DNA of 64,000 bases from Nereocystis luetkeana (taxonomy: Eukaryota > Sar > Phaeophyceae > Laminariales > Laminariaceae), in NCBI GenBank assembly GCA_031213475.1, contig JARUPZ010000010.1:1679001-1743000 (forward strand), written 5' to 3'. The translations under genes and the position numbers were made by a program. Positions 1 to 59,113 of the stretch are shown here, piece by piece. Numbering within the stretch: position 1 is the first letter of the stretch; every line of letters begins with the position of its first letter. The notes under the pieces are model-generated. The model ran no database searches. It was not told where the DNA came from and worked only from the letters and a program-made list of their open reading frames with translations.

Positions 1-1600
1 ACAGGCCTAGGGTGGAGCAAGTACGCGATAGCTGCTGTTATCAACCTCCTAAATCGGATAAGGGTCCCGGCTTATCGCGGTGGCAACGTTGAGCGTGAAG
101 CTGTGAAAAGATCTTTATATAGTGTTATATAGAATTGACGCAATACAGACCCAGCTCCAATAAATCTGTGTATTTTGTCTCATCTCCTGCGACGCCCGCC
201 CAACCCCCCAACCCCGGCTCTTCACGGAACCTTGCGGCCATGCCCTCATCAGCGGCCGTGGCTGCTGATTTTCCGCTGTGCTGCATCGTCGTGGGGCATG
301 CTCGACTGGTACCCATGCACGCGGCTACCGTCTCTGGTACTCGGCATACCAGGGTGTATACCAAAAAGTAGTGCGCCAAGAGCTTTTTCCCTGCCATTTT
401 GACGAGGATTCCTTCAATTGACTGCACCCCTAGACTTGGAAAGAAAAGGGCTTCATTTTTCGGTGATTTCAAAAAAGGCTGGTCGGGATCGTTTGGCTAA
501 TTTCCTTCTTGTAGTATTATAGCGTGTGTTCATTGGAACTTTTTTACCCGATTAATAGTCCAGAGTGGGAATCGCATTCCATGGCAGCAGCGTCCTACCG
601 TACCCATCATTATTGTATTGGTCTTCTCGACCGAGCGGCAACCACTCTAACGCTTATATTGACTGTTCATGTATAAACGGTGCTTCTCTTTCGGGATAGC
701 GTGGTGCCCATTATAAGGCATTATGCCTTATTGCTGGAAAGCAGTCAGCAGTGTTTTACTATTTATATGGGTAAGGACTAGAAGAAGCAGAATAATTACG
801 GGCGGGTTGCATCATTGCCGTCGTTCTCGGTATATTTTTGTCGAGTGCTGCATTTCATATTTTATCGACAGCGCAATCCAGGTTCGAGAGTCATTGGTAT
901 CTAGTTACCGTAGCGGGGAGGGGGGAGAAGAGCCTGCTATGTGACCCCGGATCTGAGTTACGAGTTGGAAGGAGAGAGAGAAGAAGATGTGCGAAGATAA
1001 TGAATGGGATGAGAAAAAAAAAAAAAAAAAAACTTACCCTTTCGTGTGTGCATGGTGTGACCATTGGAATAAGCGCTGCACATTGCCCGATGGCGATAAC
1101 AACAACAGCAACAACAGCAACAGCAACAACAACCACAACAACAACATACAGCAACAAACAACAACAGCAACAACAACAACAACAACAAACAACAAAAAAC
1201 AACAACAACAATGATAATGATCTGCAACTAAAGGACACTCCGTTGAGGGGAGGCAAGCCACGCGCGACGGTACGCCGCCGCTGCCGCCGCGGGGTCTCAG
1301 TGGCTTCACGGCCGCAGAGGCGCCTACTAGGCGACGCTGACCGGGGAGGTAAAGTCAGATCGGAGAAAAAAAAAAACGACGGACAGGAATACGGAGAGTG
1401 CAACGAACAGGAATATGGAGAGGTCAGCTGGGCCACGCCGGAAGACACATCTGAACACAGAAGGAGGAGGAGCAGACAAGTGGTACGACGGGAATGAAGC
1501 GACGGGTGGGGTAGAGGAAGGGGAGCGAATAGAAGTGTAAGGGGGGAGGGGAGGATGATGAGAGAGGGAGGGAGGGCAGAGGGGGGTATCGGGGTGGTCT
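1..1600. other. No gene seen; low-complexity sequence
   Basis: I find no supported gene here. Open frames around 840-1,500 are produced by an A-run and an AAC microsatellite at about 1,096-1,211 and have no recognisable domain. From about 1,500 onward the plus strand is purine-rich (GGGAGG-like). Confidence 0.6.
1096..1211. repeat. (AAC)n/(CAG)n microsatellite
   Basis: Imperfect AAC trinucleotide array with occasional CAG units. It creates poly-Asn/Gln/Thr frames on the plus strand and poly-Val/Cys/Leu frames on the minus strand, none of which I regard as genes. Confidence 0.9.
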
Positions 1601-1607
1601 CAGTATC

Positions 1608-1715
1608 TATTACGGGGAGCCATAGTTAACAGGACCAAATATTGTTAGTAAAAATGGTTAAATATATGGTTTTTATGTATACCATAGGTCCTATTAACTA
1701 TGGTCCCCCGTAATA
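1608..1715. mobile_element. MITE family 1, copy 1 (subfamily A)
   Basis: About 108 bp with terminal inverted repeats of about 30 bp that read TTACGGGG..CCATAGTTAA on the left and the complement on the right, ending CCCCCGTAATA. Subfamily A carries AGTTAATAGG in the TIR. Too short to encode a protein. The flanking TA could be a target duplication. Confidence 0.85.
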
Positions 1716-2761
1716 GGAAGGAGGGAGAAGGAGGGAGAATGGATGGAACGACATAGATGGGAGAGAGACTGCAGAGGCGGGCAGGTAGCATAGGGGGGGG
1801 GGGGGGGGGGGGGGTGGAAGGGACCAAGAAAGAGAGAGATGGAACCGGGGGGGTGGGAGGGGGGGGTAGACGGGGCGTGAAGCAGGGGGTGGGAGAAGAA
1901 CGGGGAAGGTACAAGGGAGAGAAGGGAAGAGGGAGAAAAGGACAAGGAGAAGAGAGTGGACGAGCGGAATGGCAGGGGGAAGGGGGCCGGACACAGGGAG
2001 GTGCGCGCACCGAGCTTCCCCACCTGGTGGACCCATGGCAGAGATAGTGTCATAGCGGCAGCGGAGCCCCAGGCAGGTCTCGTTGCCCGTGCCCTCCTGC
2101 CGGGTGAGTTCCAGCAATTCAGGCCACCTGTGATTGGCGAGGCAGACGCGCCAACCTTTGTAGATGTCGGGCAGCAGCAACAGCGCGCGGCACGCTGAAA
2201 GACCAAGCGAGGAGCGGGAAGAGCGGTGTACCAACATTTACTGTATCTCTCGAGGCGGCTGTACCGCCGGTGGGGCGAGGACGGCTGACGACTACGCCGG
2301 CGTCGATCAGTGCGGCACTCAGAATGACCACTTCCGCTCTGGGAGGGCTCCGATAACAGGAGGCATCAGGGACGTCACGGGTGGTGGTAAATGATCTCCA
2401 CCCCCCGCCCATCGTGGGCCGTAGGAGGAGGCGATCCGCTTCAGGTGACAGGCCTTTACGACGACCACGTTCGCGGTCGAGGCGTCAATCGCCCGCGTCA
2501 CCTCATGGGACACCAGGGGGGGAGTTGGCAACTGCACGCAAGAGAAGACACCTTTGGTGGGCATTTTAGGGTATAGGCGGTGGCGTGTTCTACGACAGAG
2601 GTAGCACGTTTCCGCTATTTCTTTTCTAAATGACGTGGCCCCTATAACCCAAAATCTCAATCTGTTTCGAAAAATGAATGTATACTTGGGCCATGGGATT
2701 GCTCAACGGGATGCACTTTGACTTTTGCTGAAGTCAGTTTTCGGGTGAGGTATGGAGCTCC
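1716..2761. other. No gene seen; purine-rich tract and G24 run
   Basis: Contains a run of about 24 G near 1,791-1,814 and a GA-rich stretch up to about 1,990. The reverse-strand Pro/Ser-rich frames are composition artefacts. From 2,000 to 2,760 the base composition is more balanced, but I recognise no domain. Confidence 0.5.
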
Positions 2762-2858
2762 TTAACCTCTTTAGAGCCGCAGTCCCATTTTGGAGACAAA
2801 CCACTCAAATTTCAAGTAGTTTGTCCCCAAAACGGGACTGCGGCTCTAAAGGGGTTAA
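2762..2858. mobile_element. Fold-back element family 2, copy 1
   Basis: Near-perfect 97-bp palindrome-like element. Left arm TTAACCTCTTTAGAGCCGCA; right arm ending CGGCTCTAAAGGGGTTAA. The core contains TTTGTCCCCAAAACGGGACT. Both ends are TTAA, the target duplicated by piggyBac-like transposases (known family behaviour; assignment is inference). Confidence 0.8.
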
Positions 2859-3479
2859 GGGAGGAGCCTCAGACAAATGGATCGTAGAACGCCTCCGGTG
2901 GTCTACTCCCCCCCCCAACAGGTAGGGCGGCCCGCCCGCGTCAGAGGCCTAGGTTCACTTTCGCCGAGGAAGCCCAGAACCACCGTCCGAGGCCATCCGC
3001 CCTCGCGGGCGTTTTGGCTGGATTGAGGAGGCAAGGGGGCAGCGCAGGGGGAGAGGTGGAGACGACAATTATCAACGAGTCTCTCGCCACCCCAGCACTC
3101 GTAGCTAGACAGACTCCTTCAAGCCCGCCATCGGCAGAGACGGGATAAAGGTCGAGACCCTCCACGAACAGGGGTTACTAGGGGGGAGAATACGGGCACG
3201 GGACGACCGGCCGAAGCGAACAGTGTGGGCATGGTGTACGAAAAACGACCCCGGATAGACGGCGAAAAATACGTGCATGAGGAAATCGACAACCCTTGAC
3301 ACGTGCTTCACGGAAGCTGAAGCCCGAGGCGGAGGTCACGCCGCGAGTAGCGTACGCAGCTTGCATCGTTTGTGCGGCGGTAGCGTCACTGTCAGAGGCC
3401 TCGGTGTCAATTATCCAACCCAACACCTCCAGTCGAATGTCCCAGTTAGTGGTTTTACTGGCAGACAAGAGGATAGGGT

Positions 3480-3867
3480 CAGATTCACCATGCTCGGCCA
3501 GCTGGCGAAAGCGGTCCGACACAAGGACATGGTTCCTTTCACCGCGTTCTGCACTCCCACGGGCCTCCATATCATAGGCGGCTCTTCGTGCCCCAGTGCA
3601 GCAGTGCTTTTTGCGACTGGTCCGTCAAGATGATCAGCGAGGTTTTTTAAGGGCTTGGAACAGGTGGTAGCCTACCTCGACGATATGATTGTGTTCGATC
3701 ATGATCCGACAGCTAGACGACAGCAGCCCTCTTCTAGCGGCTGTGCAAGCACAGCCTCAAGCTCCCCTCCCCGAAGGCTCGCCTGGGCGCCACTGACGCG
3801 ATTTTCCTGGGCCACTCCTTTTCTCCGGCGTTTGTACGCCCAAACGCGGAAAAAGTCTCAAGTTTGA
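3480..3867 (+). pseudogene. Reverse transcriptase fragment
   Basis: A short piece reading KDMVPFTAFCTP (about 3,520-3,560) resembles the strand before the palm of gypsy RT. After a frame break, VAYLDDMIVF (YLDD at 3,673-3,684) is the catalytic aspartate motif. The fragment is interrupted by stops and ends at 3,867. It is clearly RT-derived and clearly non-functional. Confidence 0.75.
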
Positions 3868-4039
3868 TAAAACATTACCATGCCCCCGGAATCTCAAGCA
3901 GACCCGCGCGCTGATAGGTGGACAAGGGTACAATCGCAAATTCACACTTAACTTGTCCAGCAGGTACCCCATATCACCGCCCTCTTTCGGAAGGGGATAA
4001 AGCACGATTTCACGCCGGCTATGAAGGCCACGTACGCGA

Positions 4040-4470
4040 TATTCTCGCCGAACTCGCCACTCCACCCCTTTTGGTCTTCCCCGACTGGGACGCCGTAGCC
4101 GACGGCTCCCGCCCCTTCTATGTGTTTTGTGACGCCTGTATCGACGGCGTTGGTGCCGTGCCGAGCTCGGACAGGGACAGCCGAGGCGGCTCGATGCGGC
4201 CGACTGCATCTATCAGTCGCGCTACCCTCGATTTCGAGAAGCTCTTCTGGACTTGGATTCTGGCAGCATTGTCTGAGCCTTCAAAAGACTCCGAGGCTAC
4301 CTATCGCGCACGAAAGTTTGGGTATTTTCGGACCACAAAGCGCTCGAGCGCATCGGCCAAGTAGGGGACCACAACGCGTGTGTTCAGTGGCGGCTGGAGT
4401 TTCTCACCGTGCTCGACTACACACTCGAGTACCGAGAGGGCAGCACCAACGAAAAAGCTGATTTATGTCC
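4040..4470 (+). pseudogene. RNase H fragment of the retrotransposon
   Basis: PFYVFCDACIDGVGAV (in the frame 3,918-4,364) contains the first catalytic aspartate context of gypsy RNase H. VFSDHKALERIG (about 4,322-4,360, other frame) is the conserved DHKAL motif, followed by a region like LDYTLEYREGSTN near 4,410-4,450. At least one frameshift lies between the two halves. Confidence 0.7.
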
Positions 4471-5659
4471 CGTTTGCCAGAGCCCGCGACGGAACAAAAC
4501 CGCAGTGGGCCTAACAGCCCCCCCCCCGTCGAAGACGGTGGTATCTTTCTAGTCCGAGCCAGTGGGCTTCGCACTCGGTCTTTCCTGACTCCCGGTGTCA
4601 GCTTGCGTGGGCTGGTGCCCCGCCCCGATAGTACTGTGTTGTGTGGGTTGCCAATCCCCTTTTCAGATTTTCGCGATGTTCGCGCACACGCGCCACATGA
4701 GGATTGACGGCCTTTCTGCTCCTTCGAGGAGACTTGTCGCTCGCGCACCTGCTTCCGTCGCCACCGTCGATCGCCGTCCTGGCCGTTCCGTGGGGATACT
4801 TCACCTACCGCCAACACCGCTTTCGCTTCGGGTTTTTTTGCCGTACCCTCAGGGGGCGGCAAGGGCTCTGCAGAAGCTCCCGCTGCCGCGACAGCTGTCG
4901 CCCAGCATGCTCCTCTCCCGACGGGCACACTTCACAGAGAGCAGATTCCGCCGCGATCACTGATCCGGCCGCGTCTACGCCTTCGCCGCCTGGCAACTCG
5001 GCGTGTCTGACTGTCATGCCGCCTTCGGGCCGCATCTCCACCCGGGCGCGCCGACGAACAGCCGCTGTCACTGGCACTGCACCGCCTGCTGTTGAATGTA
5101 TCGTCGGGTCTAGCGGGGCCCCTAGACCATCCGCCAGGCGTGCTACCACCCCGCCACGAATCCCACGGCCACGACCGGCCCCGGCCGTCGCTATGGCCCC
5201 TGCTCCCGTCGTCTCGCCAGTCCCGACGGTACCCATTCTGTCCGACCGCGACCGCGCCGGGCCTGTGGGTACTTCCCTTTCACGGCTTCCGCCGCCGACT
5301 GCCGTACCGCCCGTCACAACGACCGACTTGGATGCCCTCGGAGCAGTTCCGTGATTCCGCAGCACGTTATTCGTACGCCGTCTAGGCCCGGGAGCCACAG
5401 GCCGAGCCCGCGTGCAACGCCGCCATGCGTTACATAGCTCTTGCGGCCGGCCGGAATCCTTGCCCGCCGACTTTTTTGTCGTGTTTTCCTTCTCGCCAGC
5501 GCCCTTCCTTCTCGGAGGTTCAGGAGTCTGCTGGAAAAGGACGCCTGTACACCACCGACGAGAACATTGTCCTGCTCGTCCGACAGGCTTCTTCACGCCT
5601 CGCCTGGCGCGCAACACCTGTCGGGTCGTACGGCCTGTTTTCTATAAACGACGAGCCCA

Positions 5660-6590
5660 ACAACATTCATGTGTCGCTGCTCGCACCCCTGGGTCACGCA
5701 GGCTTGTCATTCCACAGTCTTCTGCCGCCTGGTAACTGCGCGCACCTTGCGTATGCTCGCACGTTTTTGCTGGTGGATCGGTATGAGCACCTGCGCCCGA
5801 TGGTGGCTACGTAGTTGCTTGGGGCGTCAAGCACGGAAAACCTCGCGACAGACGGTCCGGTAGCCCATGATCGCGATGACCTAGCTTCCAGAACGGCCCG
5901 GCATCGCTGTCAAGGTCGATAAGTTCGGTCCTCTTCCCGTCACGCCTCAAGGTAAAACTTACATCCTGCTCTTCACCGATCGTTTCGGCCGCCGAGTGGA
6001 TATATTCGCAGCGACAGCGGCTGGGTTCGCCGCTGAGAGCCCGGCTAGCGTTCTCATCAACCGGTATATTTCCCCTCCGGGGAGAACCGTGCCAGCATAC
6101 TCGCGGACAACGGCATCCGGTTTTTCTCCAAGCCTTTGCAAGCCGTTTATCGGCTTCTTGGGATCCGGAAAATTGCCACCGGCTCCTACCACCCCAACGG
6201 CAACGATAGGGTGGGACCTGTGTAAACCACACGGTGGCCCAGATCCTGGATAAGATCGTCACCGAGCTCCAACACAACTGGGACGAACTGCTCTCTCACG
6301 TCGAATTTGCGCACTACAATTCGGTCAGCGCCGACACAGGTTTGGCTCCCAATGAGGTCGATATGGGTCGGCTGCCGCGCCTCCCCCGCACACGTTCGAG
6401 CGTGCCGGGGTCGTCGGTCACCGGAGCTTGGCCCGCGACCACCTCGCCTGCTGCGACTTGGCGACGGGTCGCCAGCAGCACGCGTACGATATCGTCCGAG
6501 AACGCCACGCCCTCACCGGTGCTCGCCTCAACCGCCGCAACTCCGCCCTCTCCGACGCACTGCGCCCCGTCCCCAAATTCCCCCCGATAG
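5660..6590 (+). pseudogene. Integrase fragments of the retrotransposon
   Basis: The zinc-binding region survives as FCWWIGMSTCARWWLR (about 5,767-5,815). The core begins as VKVDKFGPLPVTPQGKTYIL (about 5,909 onward) and shows LLFTDRFGRRVDIF. A later part reads ELQHNWDELLSHVEFAHYNS (about 6,258-6,320), typical of the C-terminal part of the integrase core. Several frame breaks and stops separate the parts. Confidence 0.7.
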
Positions 6591-6619
6591 CGGCTGGGCG
6601 CGGGCGTACAATACGGCTG

Positions 6620-7130
6620 CCGCCATCCGTCAGGGCGCAAAGACTGACACGAACGCCAAGTGGTCAAGTCCAAACTCTCGCCCAACTGCGCGGGACCCTA
6701 TAATGTCCTCGTACCTGATCCCTGCTCCTCCGCGGATCCGCGGACACCCCGGACGGATGCCCTCTCGGTGCTCAGCCCCTGTACTGTATTTGGATGTTCC
6801 TCCCGATAGGCCCAGTGCTGGTGTTCGCCGGTGCGTGTCGGTACAACGCTGCAAGCACCGTGCCAACACTCACGACGTGGCGAAATGCCGAAGTATTTGC
6901 CAGCGGGGTTGCCGAATACGTGCTCAACAGAATCCCCCCCGTACCTCGTCACCCAAGGCAACGTTTCGACCCCCCTTCAACGATTCAAAGTGGAGTAGAT
7001 TACCGGACACCAAGCGAGTCGAGATCGAGGTGGAGTCGTCGCGATGATGTACGAGACGCATTGGACAGGACTCTCCCGACCGTCCTTGGAACGGGAAATG
7101 GACCTTTAGCTCTCTTGCCATGATTTTTTA
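6620..7130 (+). pseudogene. C-terminal tail of the integrase polyprotein
   Basis: Pieces such as KLSPNCAGPYNV (about 6,665) and RLPDTKRVEIEVESSR ending at 7,047 look like the tail downstream of the integrase core in gypsy elements. Frames are broken. No chromodomain could be recognised. Confidence 0.45.
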
Positions 7131-7189
7131 AGCTACTGGGCCAGCACCCCGAATCAGTACCGCCAAACCAACCGCCTGTACCGCCGGGT

Positions 7190-7425
7190 GCGGATAGGCG
7201 CGGTACAACGTGAGCTTTCTCGGGGCAGCGGCGAGCGTTTCCTGGCACCCGGCTTTGGCCGCGTGCCGCACGCCGGTTGGCTTCGCCGATACAATATCAC
7301 CGTGCTTGCGAATAGGCGTGGCACAACGGGAGTTTTCTGGGAGTAGCGGCAAGCGTGTTCTTCCACCCGGCTGTGGCTGCGTGATGCACGCCGATTGGCT
7401 TCGCCGATACAGCACCACCGCGCTT
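7190..7425. repeat. Tandem duplication, 118-bp unit
   Basis: Unit 1 (7,190-7,307) and unit 2 (7,308-7,425) share most positions, for example GCGGATAGGCGCGGTACAAC versus GCGAATAGGCGTGGCACAAC, and GGTTGGCTTCGCCGATACA versus GATTGGCTTCGCCGATACA. It lies just downstream of the retrotransposon. Confidence 0.85.
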
Positions 7426-7769
7426 CCCAACGGGACCCATTTTGGGTACAAAGGCGACGACGGCCTGCAATGGCCTGGGGAAATCAGCGCGACAGAAACA
7501 AGACGCGTTAGTAGACGTGTTTTCCTCTCTGTGTCCACGACTACCGTGCGTTTCGTATGTTGCGGACAGCACTCCAGACAGCAATCGCTGTAGTAATCAG
7601 GCCACGAGATGGTTATCGATAGTTGTGGGGACGGGGGAAACTCTATGCTGCAGTTGAGTAGATGCCTACGGACATGTAGATTCAGTTTGCGCATTGATTT
7701 TGTTCCATGTGTACGCCTTCTTCGTCTCGTGTGTTATTAGATGGGGAGGGTCTCGTGCTTCCCAGCCAA
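7426..7769. other. No gene seen between repeats
   Basis: Unique-looking sequence. Short frames on both strands show no domain. Confidence 0.4.
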
Positions 7770-7806
7770 TATATATATATATATATGTATATATAGATAT
7801 ATATAC
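7770..7806. repeat. (TA)n microsatellite
   Basis: TATATA run next to the end of the 710-bp dispersed repeat. A similar TA run flanks its other end at 8,528-8,553. Confidence 0.9.
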
Positions 7807-7813
7807 AATGAAA

Positions 7814-8522
7814 TCTCGGCCGCTGTGAGCGAACCTTAAAATTCCGATTTGATCTTCAACTTTGTCTGGGACTCCGGAAGCCTTCGCTCCCCTGCCTTTG
7901 TGCTTGCTTTTTCGACTGCTTTCCTCGACGGTCGCGCGAGCCGGCCTCTGACGGGTGTTCTCCCGTGCGCGCGTGTCGGAGTCTCGCGCCACCGACGAGC
8001 CCGGCGACCCGGAACTTGAGGGATATTTGCTGGAAAAAGGAGACACGGACGTTGTATTTTCTGTGGTCCTGGAAATTTGTTTAGGTGTTGTTGCTCCGCG
8101 AAGAGCTTTTCGTGACAGGCTTCATCTTACAGTAGTATTAATAGTAGCTTTTTACTCGCCGAGGTTCGATCTCTCGGTCTTGCTGATGCTACCGCTTTCT
8201 ACGGACTGCCATGTTTTGCAGGCCGCCGCCATCGGCCTGTTCGAACCCCTCGGTCCTGCCTTTCTCGGTGGCTCCCTTCCCTTGCCCCTGTCTCTTCGCC
8301 GGAAGACTACACGCGCCTTCTCGGTGTATGGAGCATTTAGTTTTTGGTACCAGATCGTAGCATATCCTGGTGATTTTACTTTGTTGGTTTTTTATTAGTA
8401 CGATTTTTTTTTATAACTCGGCACATCTTCTCTTTTTCCCCTACTATTAAAACCACGTATTGTTCTAAAAGGTACACGGGTTGCTCGTGTACTCATGAGG
8501 ATGCGAAAGATTGAAGGGTTCA

Positions 8523-8523
<1 letters not shown>
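7814..8523 (-). repeat. 710-bp dispersed repeat, copy 1
   Basis: The reverse complement of this segment matches 28,690-29,380 almost throughout: one end reads TCTCGGCCGCTGTGAGCGAA, the other GATTGAAGGGTTCAT. A third, rearranged copy lies at 28,126-28,640. In the orientation of copy 2, all three copies keep a hydrophilic frame around EKARVVVRRRDRGKG and ESGSISKTERSN. Here that frame lies on the minus strand. It could be a non-autonomous element or a duplicated gene fragment. Confidence 0.8.
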
Positions 8524-8554
<31 letters not shown>

Positions 8555-8764
8555 CTCCCTTCGTAGGGCTCCAGCACATTTAAATTTGTGTTACCACGAA
8601 CTACTTGATTGAGAAAAGCACTGGGGGTCCGGTGTCAAGAACTGTTAATTTGGCGTCCAGGCTCAAAGTCTTATCTTGCGGTTTCTTATAGTTCTCGCCC
8701 TAACTTCAAACCTTTTCAGCGTTTCTTGTTTCTTAGTTTTTGCAATATTTGCAGCGAGACCACA

Positions 8765-8885
8765 TGAGGTGCGGCGAATCGCATGACGGGTGTGAGCTGG
8801 ATCCTGCTAAGAACCGCTTGCGAGACGGGCTTTATTGAATATGAATGACAGCGTCCGGTGAGTTTTATTCAAAACCTCAGCTGTG
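8765..8885 (-). repeat. Fragment of C-tailed repeat family 3
   Basis: GCATGACGGGTGTGAGCTGG and CTGCTAAGAACCGCTT match the interior of the family copies at 33,368-33,780 and 57,612-58,020. Only an internal fragment is present. Confidence 0.6.
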
Positions 8886-9614
8886 AGTTCGACCAGTTGA
8901 ATGGTCGATACTCGTTTCATATTTTTCACAGCTTTTCTGATCGGTAGCACTGCTGCTGGAAGGTGGTGGCGTTGGCCGTTTCTTTTTATTGTGAATAGAT
9001 CATAACGACTGCCATCGAGATAGAGTCAACTAATTTTTATTCCCGGATCGCCTGCTATATAAAAAAGACACCTCTAATAATCCTGGTATAGCGAGCAACT
9101 CCCCGGGATGTAAACCAGGGTCAACAGGAAAATATGAGTATGATATCCAATTAACCTGTGTGCCGAATGTGTTCATTTCTTTATGGGGGTAAAAACGTCT
9201 GCCGGTATCTACAGCAGTAGCTATACTTACCAGTTTTTCAATAGACATTACGTATATATATGTATACTCACTTAAATTGACTAAAAACGTCTACATTCAC
9301 TTTGACGCGCAATATCATGAGACACCTCGTCCGGAACGACTTCCCTTCTTATATTGGGTGGGCATCGAAACCGGCCCTTTCTTATATATATACGTATGAT
9401 GCGACTGTTTCTTATCTTGTTTCATCCTAGTTTCAGCTGTCTTTCCTACATTGAATTTCTTATTTTCTCCGAAGGGTTGGACCTGTCTTACCTGAAATTC
9501 GGTCCCCCACTGTAATGCGACAATACAACTCCAGCAATAACTGCCGTATTGTAATATAATATATTGCTTGCAGGTAGGTGTGCTGTATAGCCGTAAGGCC
9601 GCGCTTTCCCAACA
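8886..9614. other. No gene seen
   Basis: AT-richer sequence without a recognisable coding region or a repeat I could match elsewhere in the window. Confidence 0.4.
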
Positions 9615-9763
9615 CTTTTTTTTGTTTTTCATCACTTTTACTTTCCAGCCTAGCTCGTAGGAGGTTTTTACCCTCGGCGATCTTCTGGACAAGCCGTGGT
9701 CACAGGTGTCGTCCCTTCTGCTTCTCCCCTCCGGTACGTGCCGTTATATTTTGTCCCGCAATA
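9615..9763 (-). mobile_element. SINE, 5'-truncated copy
   Basis: Matches the tail half of the two fuller SINE copies (39,565-39,923 and 53,916-54,243): the A-rich tail (T-run on this strand), then ATCACTTTTACTTTCCAGCC, GTGGTCACAGGTGTC and GGTACGTGCC. The tRNA-like head is absent, as expected for 5' truncation during target-primed reverse transcription. Confidence 0.75.
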
Positions 9764-10621
9764 AATACGTTGAATAATTATTCAAAACTGCCGATGGGAT
9801 TTTATTACAGTACGTATTATCTATCGTCTGTTTCCCTTTGTGGTGTCCCTGCAGGCGCGGTAGATCTGGTAATTATTGGGGGTGTTTTTTATTGCGTCCG
9901 GACGCACGGACTGAAACGTCTCTGCAGTTGTCTTCATGTCGGCGGTTGCCGTTATTGTGAAAGAAGCATAAATAACAACAACAGAACAGCCAGTCGTCGA
10001 TATTTTGTATTTCATGCAATAACCCGCTGGTCAGCGCTGGCTGATGATAAATACTCGTAGTTGCACTTTTGCCCTGATGGATGCCCTCCCTCTGTGGCGA
10101 CGACGCTGTAAAACACGCCTCTCACTGCGTGAGCTAGACAATCGCGGGTCGGGTGCAGGTATACAGCAGCCCGCCGGCGGGGGGGGGGGGGTCAAGTGTT
10201 GACACCGCCAGCGACGATTCCGCCCGCGACATATTGTTTCGCTCCCTCGCCGAAACATCATCCCGAGGGACTCACAAGCAAGTTAGCGTTGTACTGGGTG
10301 TTGTCGAAGCTGGTGGATTTGGTGTTGGCTGCGTCCGTCACAGCAAGCAGCAGTATATGCGTACACAATGTTGTCGCCCCCACCTCGTACGCTACGAGCA
10401 TACGTCGTGACAAGATCGTCCTCGCACGTATCGTGCCGTTGTTTTTTTTTTTTTTTTTTCGTTACGCGCTTGTTCATCCCGTCCCCTGTACTACAACGCA
10501 GGTTGACGTAGCGGAAACCCACTTTTGAAGCTTCAGACTTCAGAGCTTTTGTGAGAGAACAACACACTGCTGCTGATTTTGCCGATTAGGCAAAGACCTC
10601 CGGCAGTACTGGGGATTCACC
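9764..10621. other. Sequence upstream of the candidate first exon
   Basis: Contains a G-run near 10,180 and a T-run at 10,441-10,459. No TATA box or other promoter element could be assigned with confidence. Any promoter of the large gene would be expected here or further upstream. Confidence 0.3.

Positions 10622-59113
<48,492 letters not shown>

Larger units (their letters stand above)
3270..7130 (+). mobile_element. Decayed Ty3/gypsy-type retrotransposon
   Basis: The plus strand carries, in order, fragments that read as reverse transcriptase, RNase H, integrase zinc-binding region, integrase core and a C-terminal tail. RT-RNaseH-IN is the order of Ty3/gypsy elements. No single frame runs through: stops and frameshifts separate the fragments, so the copy is dead. 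I could not recognise gag, protease or LTRs. About 1.2 kb of Pro/Ser-rich sequence between RNase H and integrase (4,480-5,650) has no domain I know. The region is more GC-rich than its surroundings. Confidence 0.75.

Noticed and set aside
891-1448. Overlapping 185-219-residue frames on both strands
   Set aside because: Driven by the AAC repeat and A-runs; no domain and no splice context.
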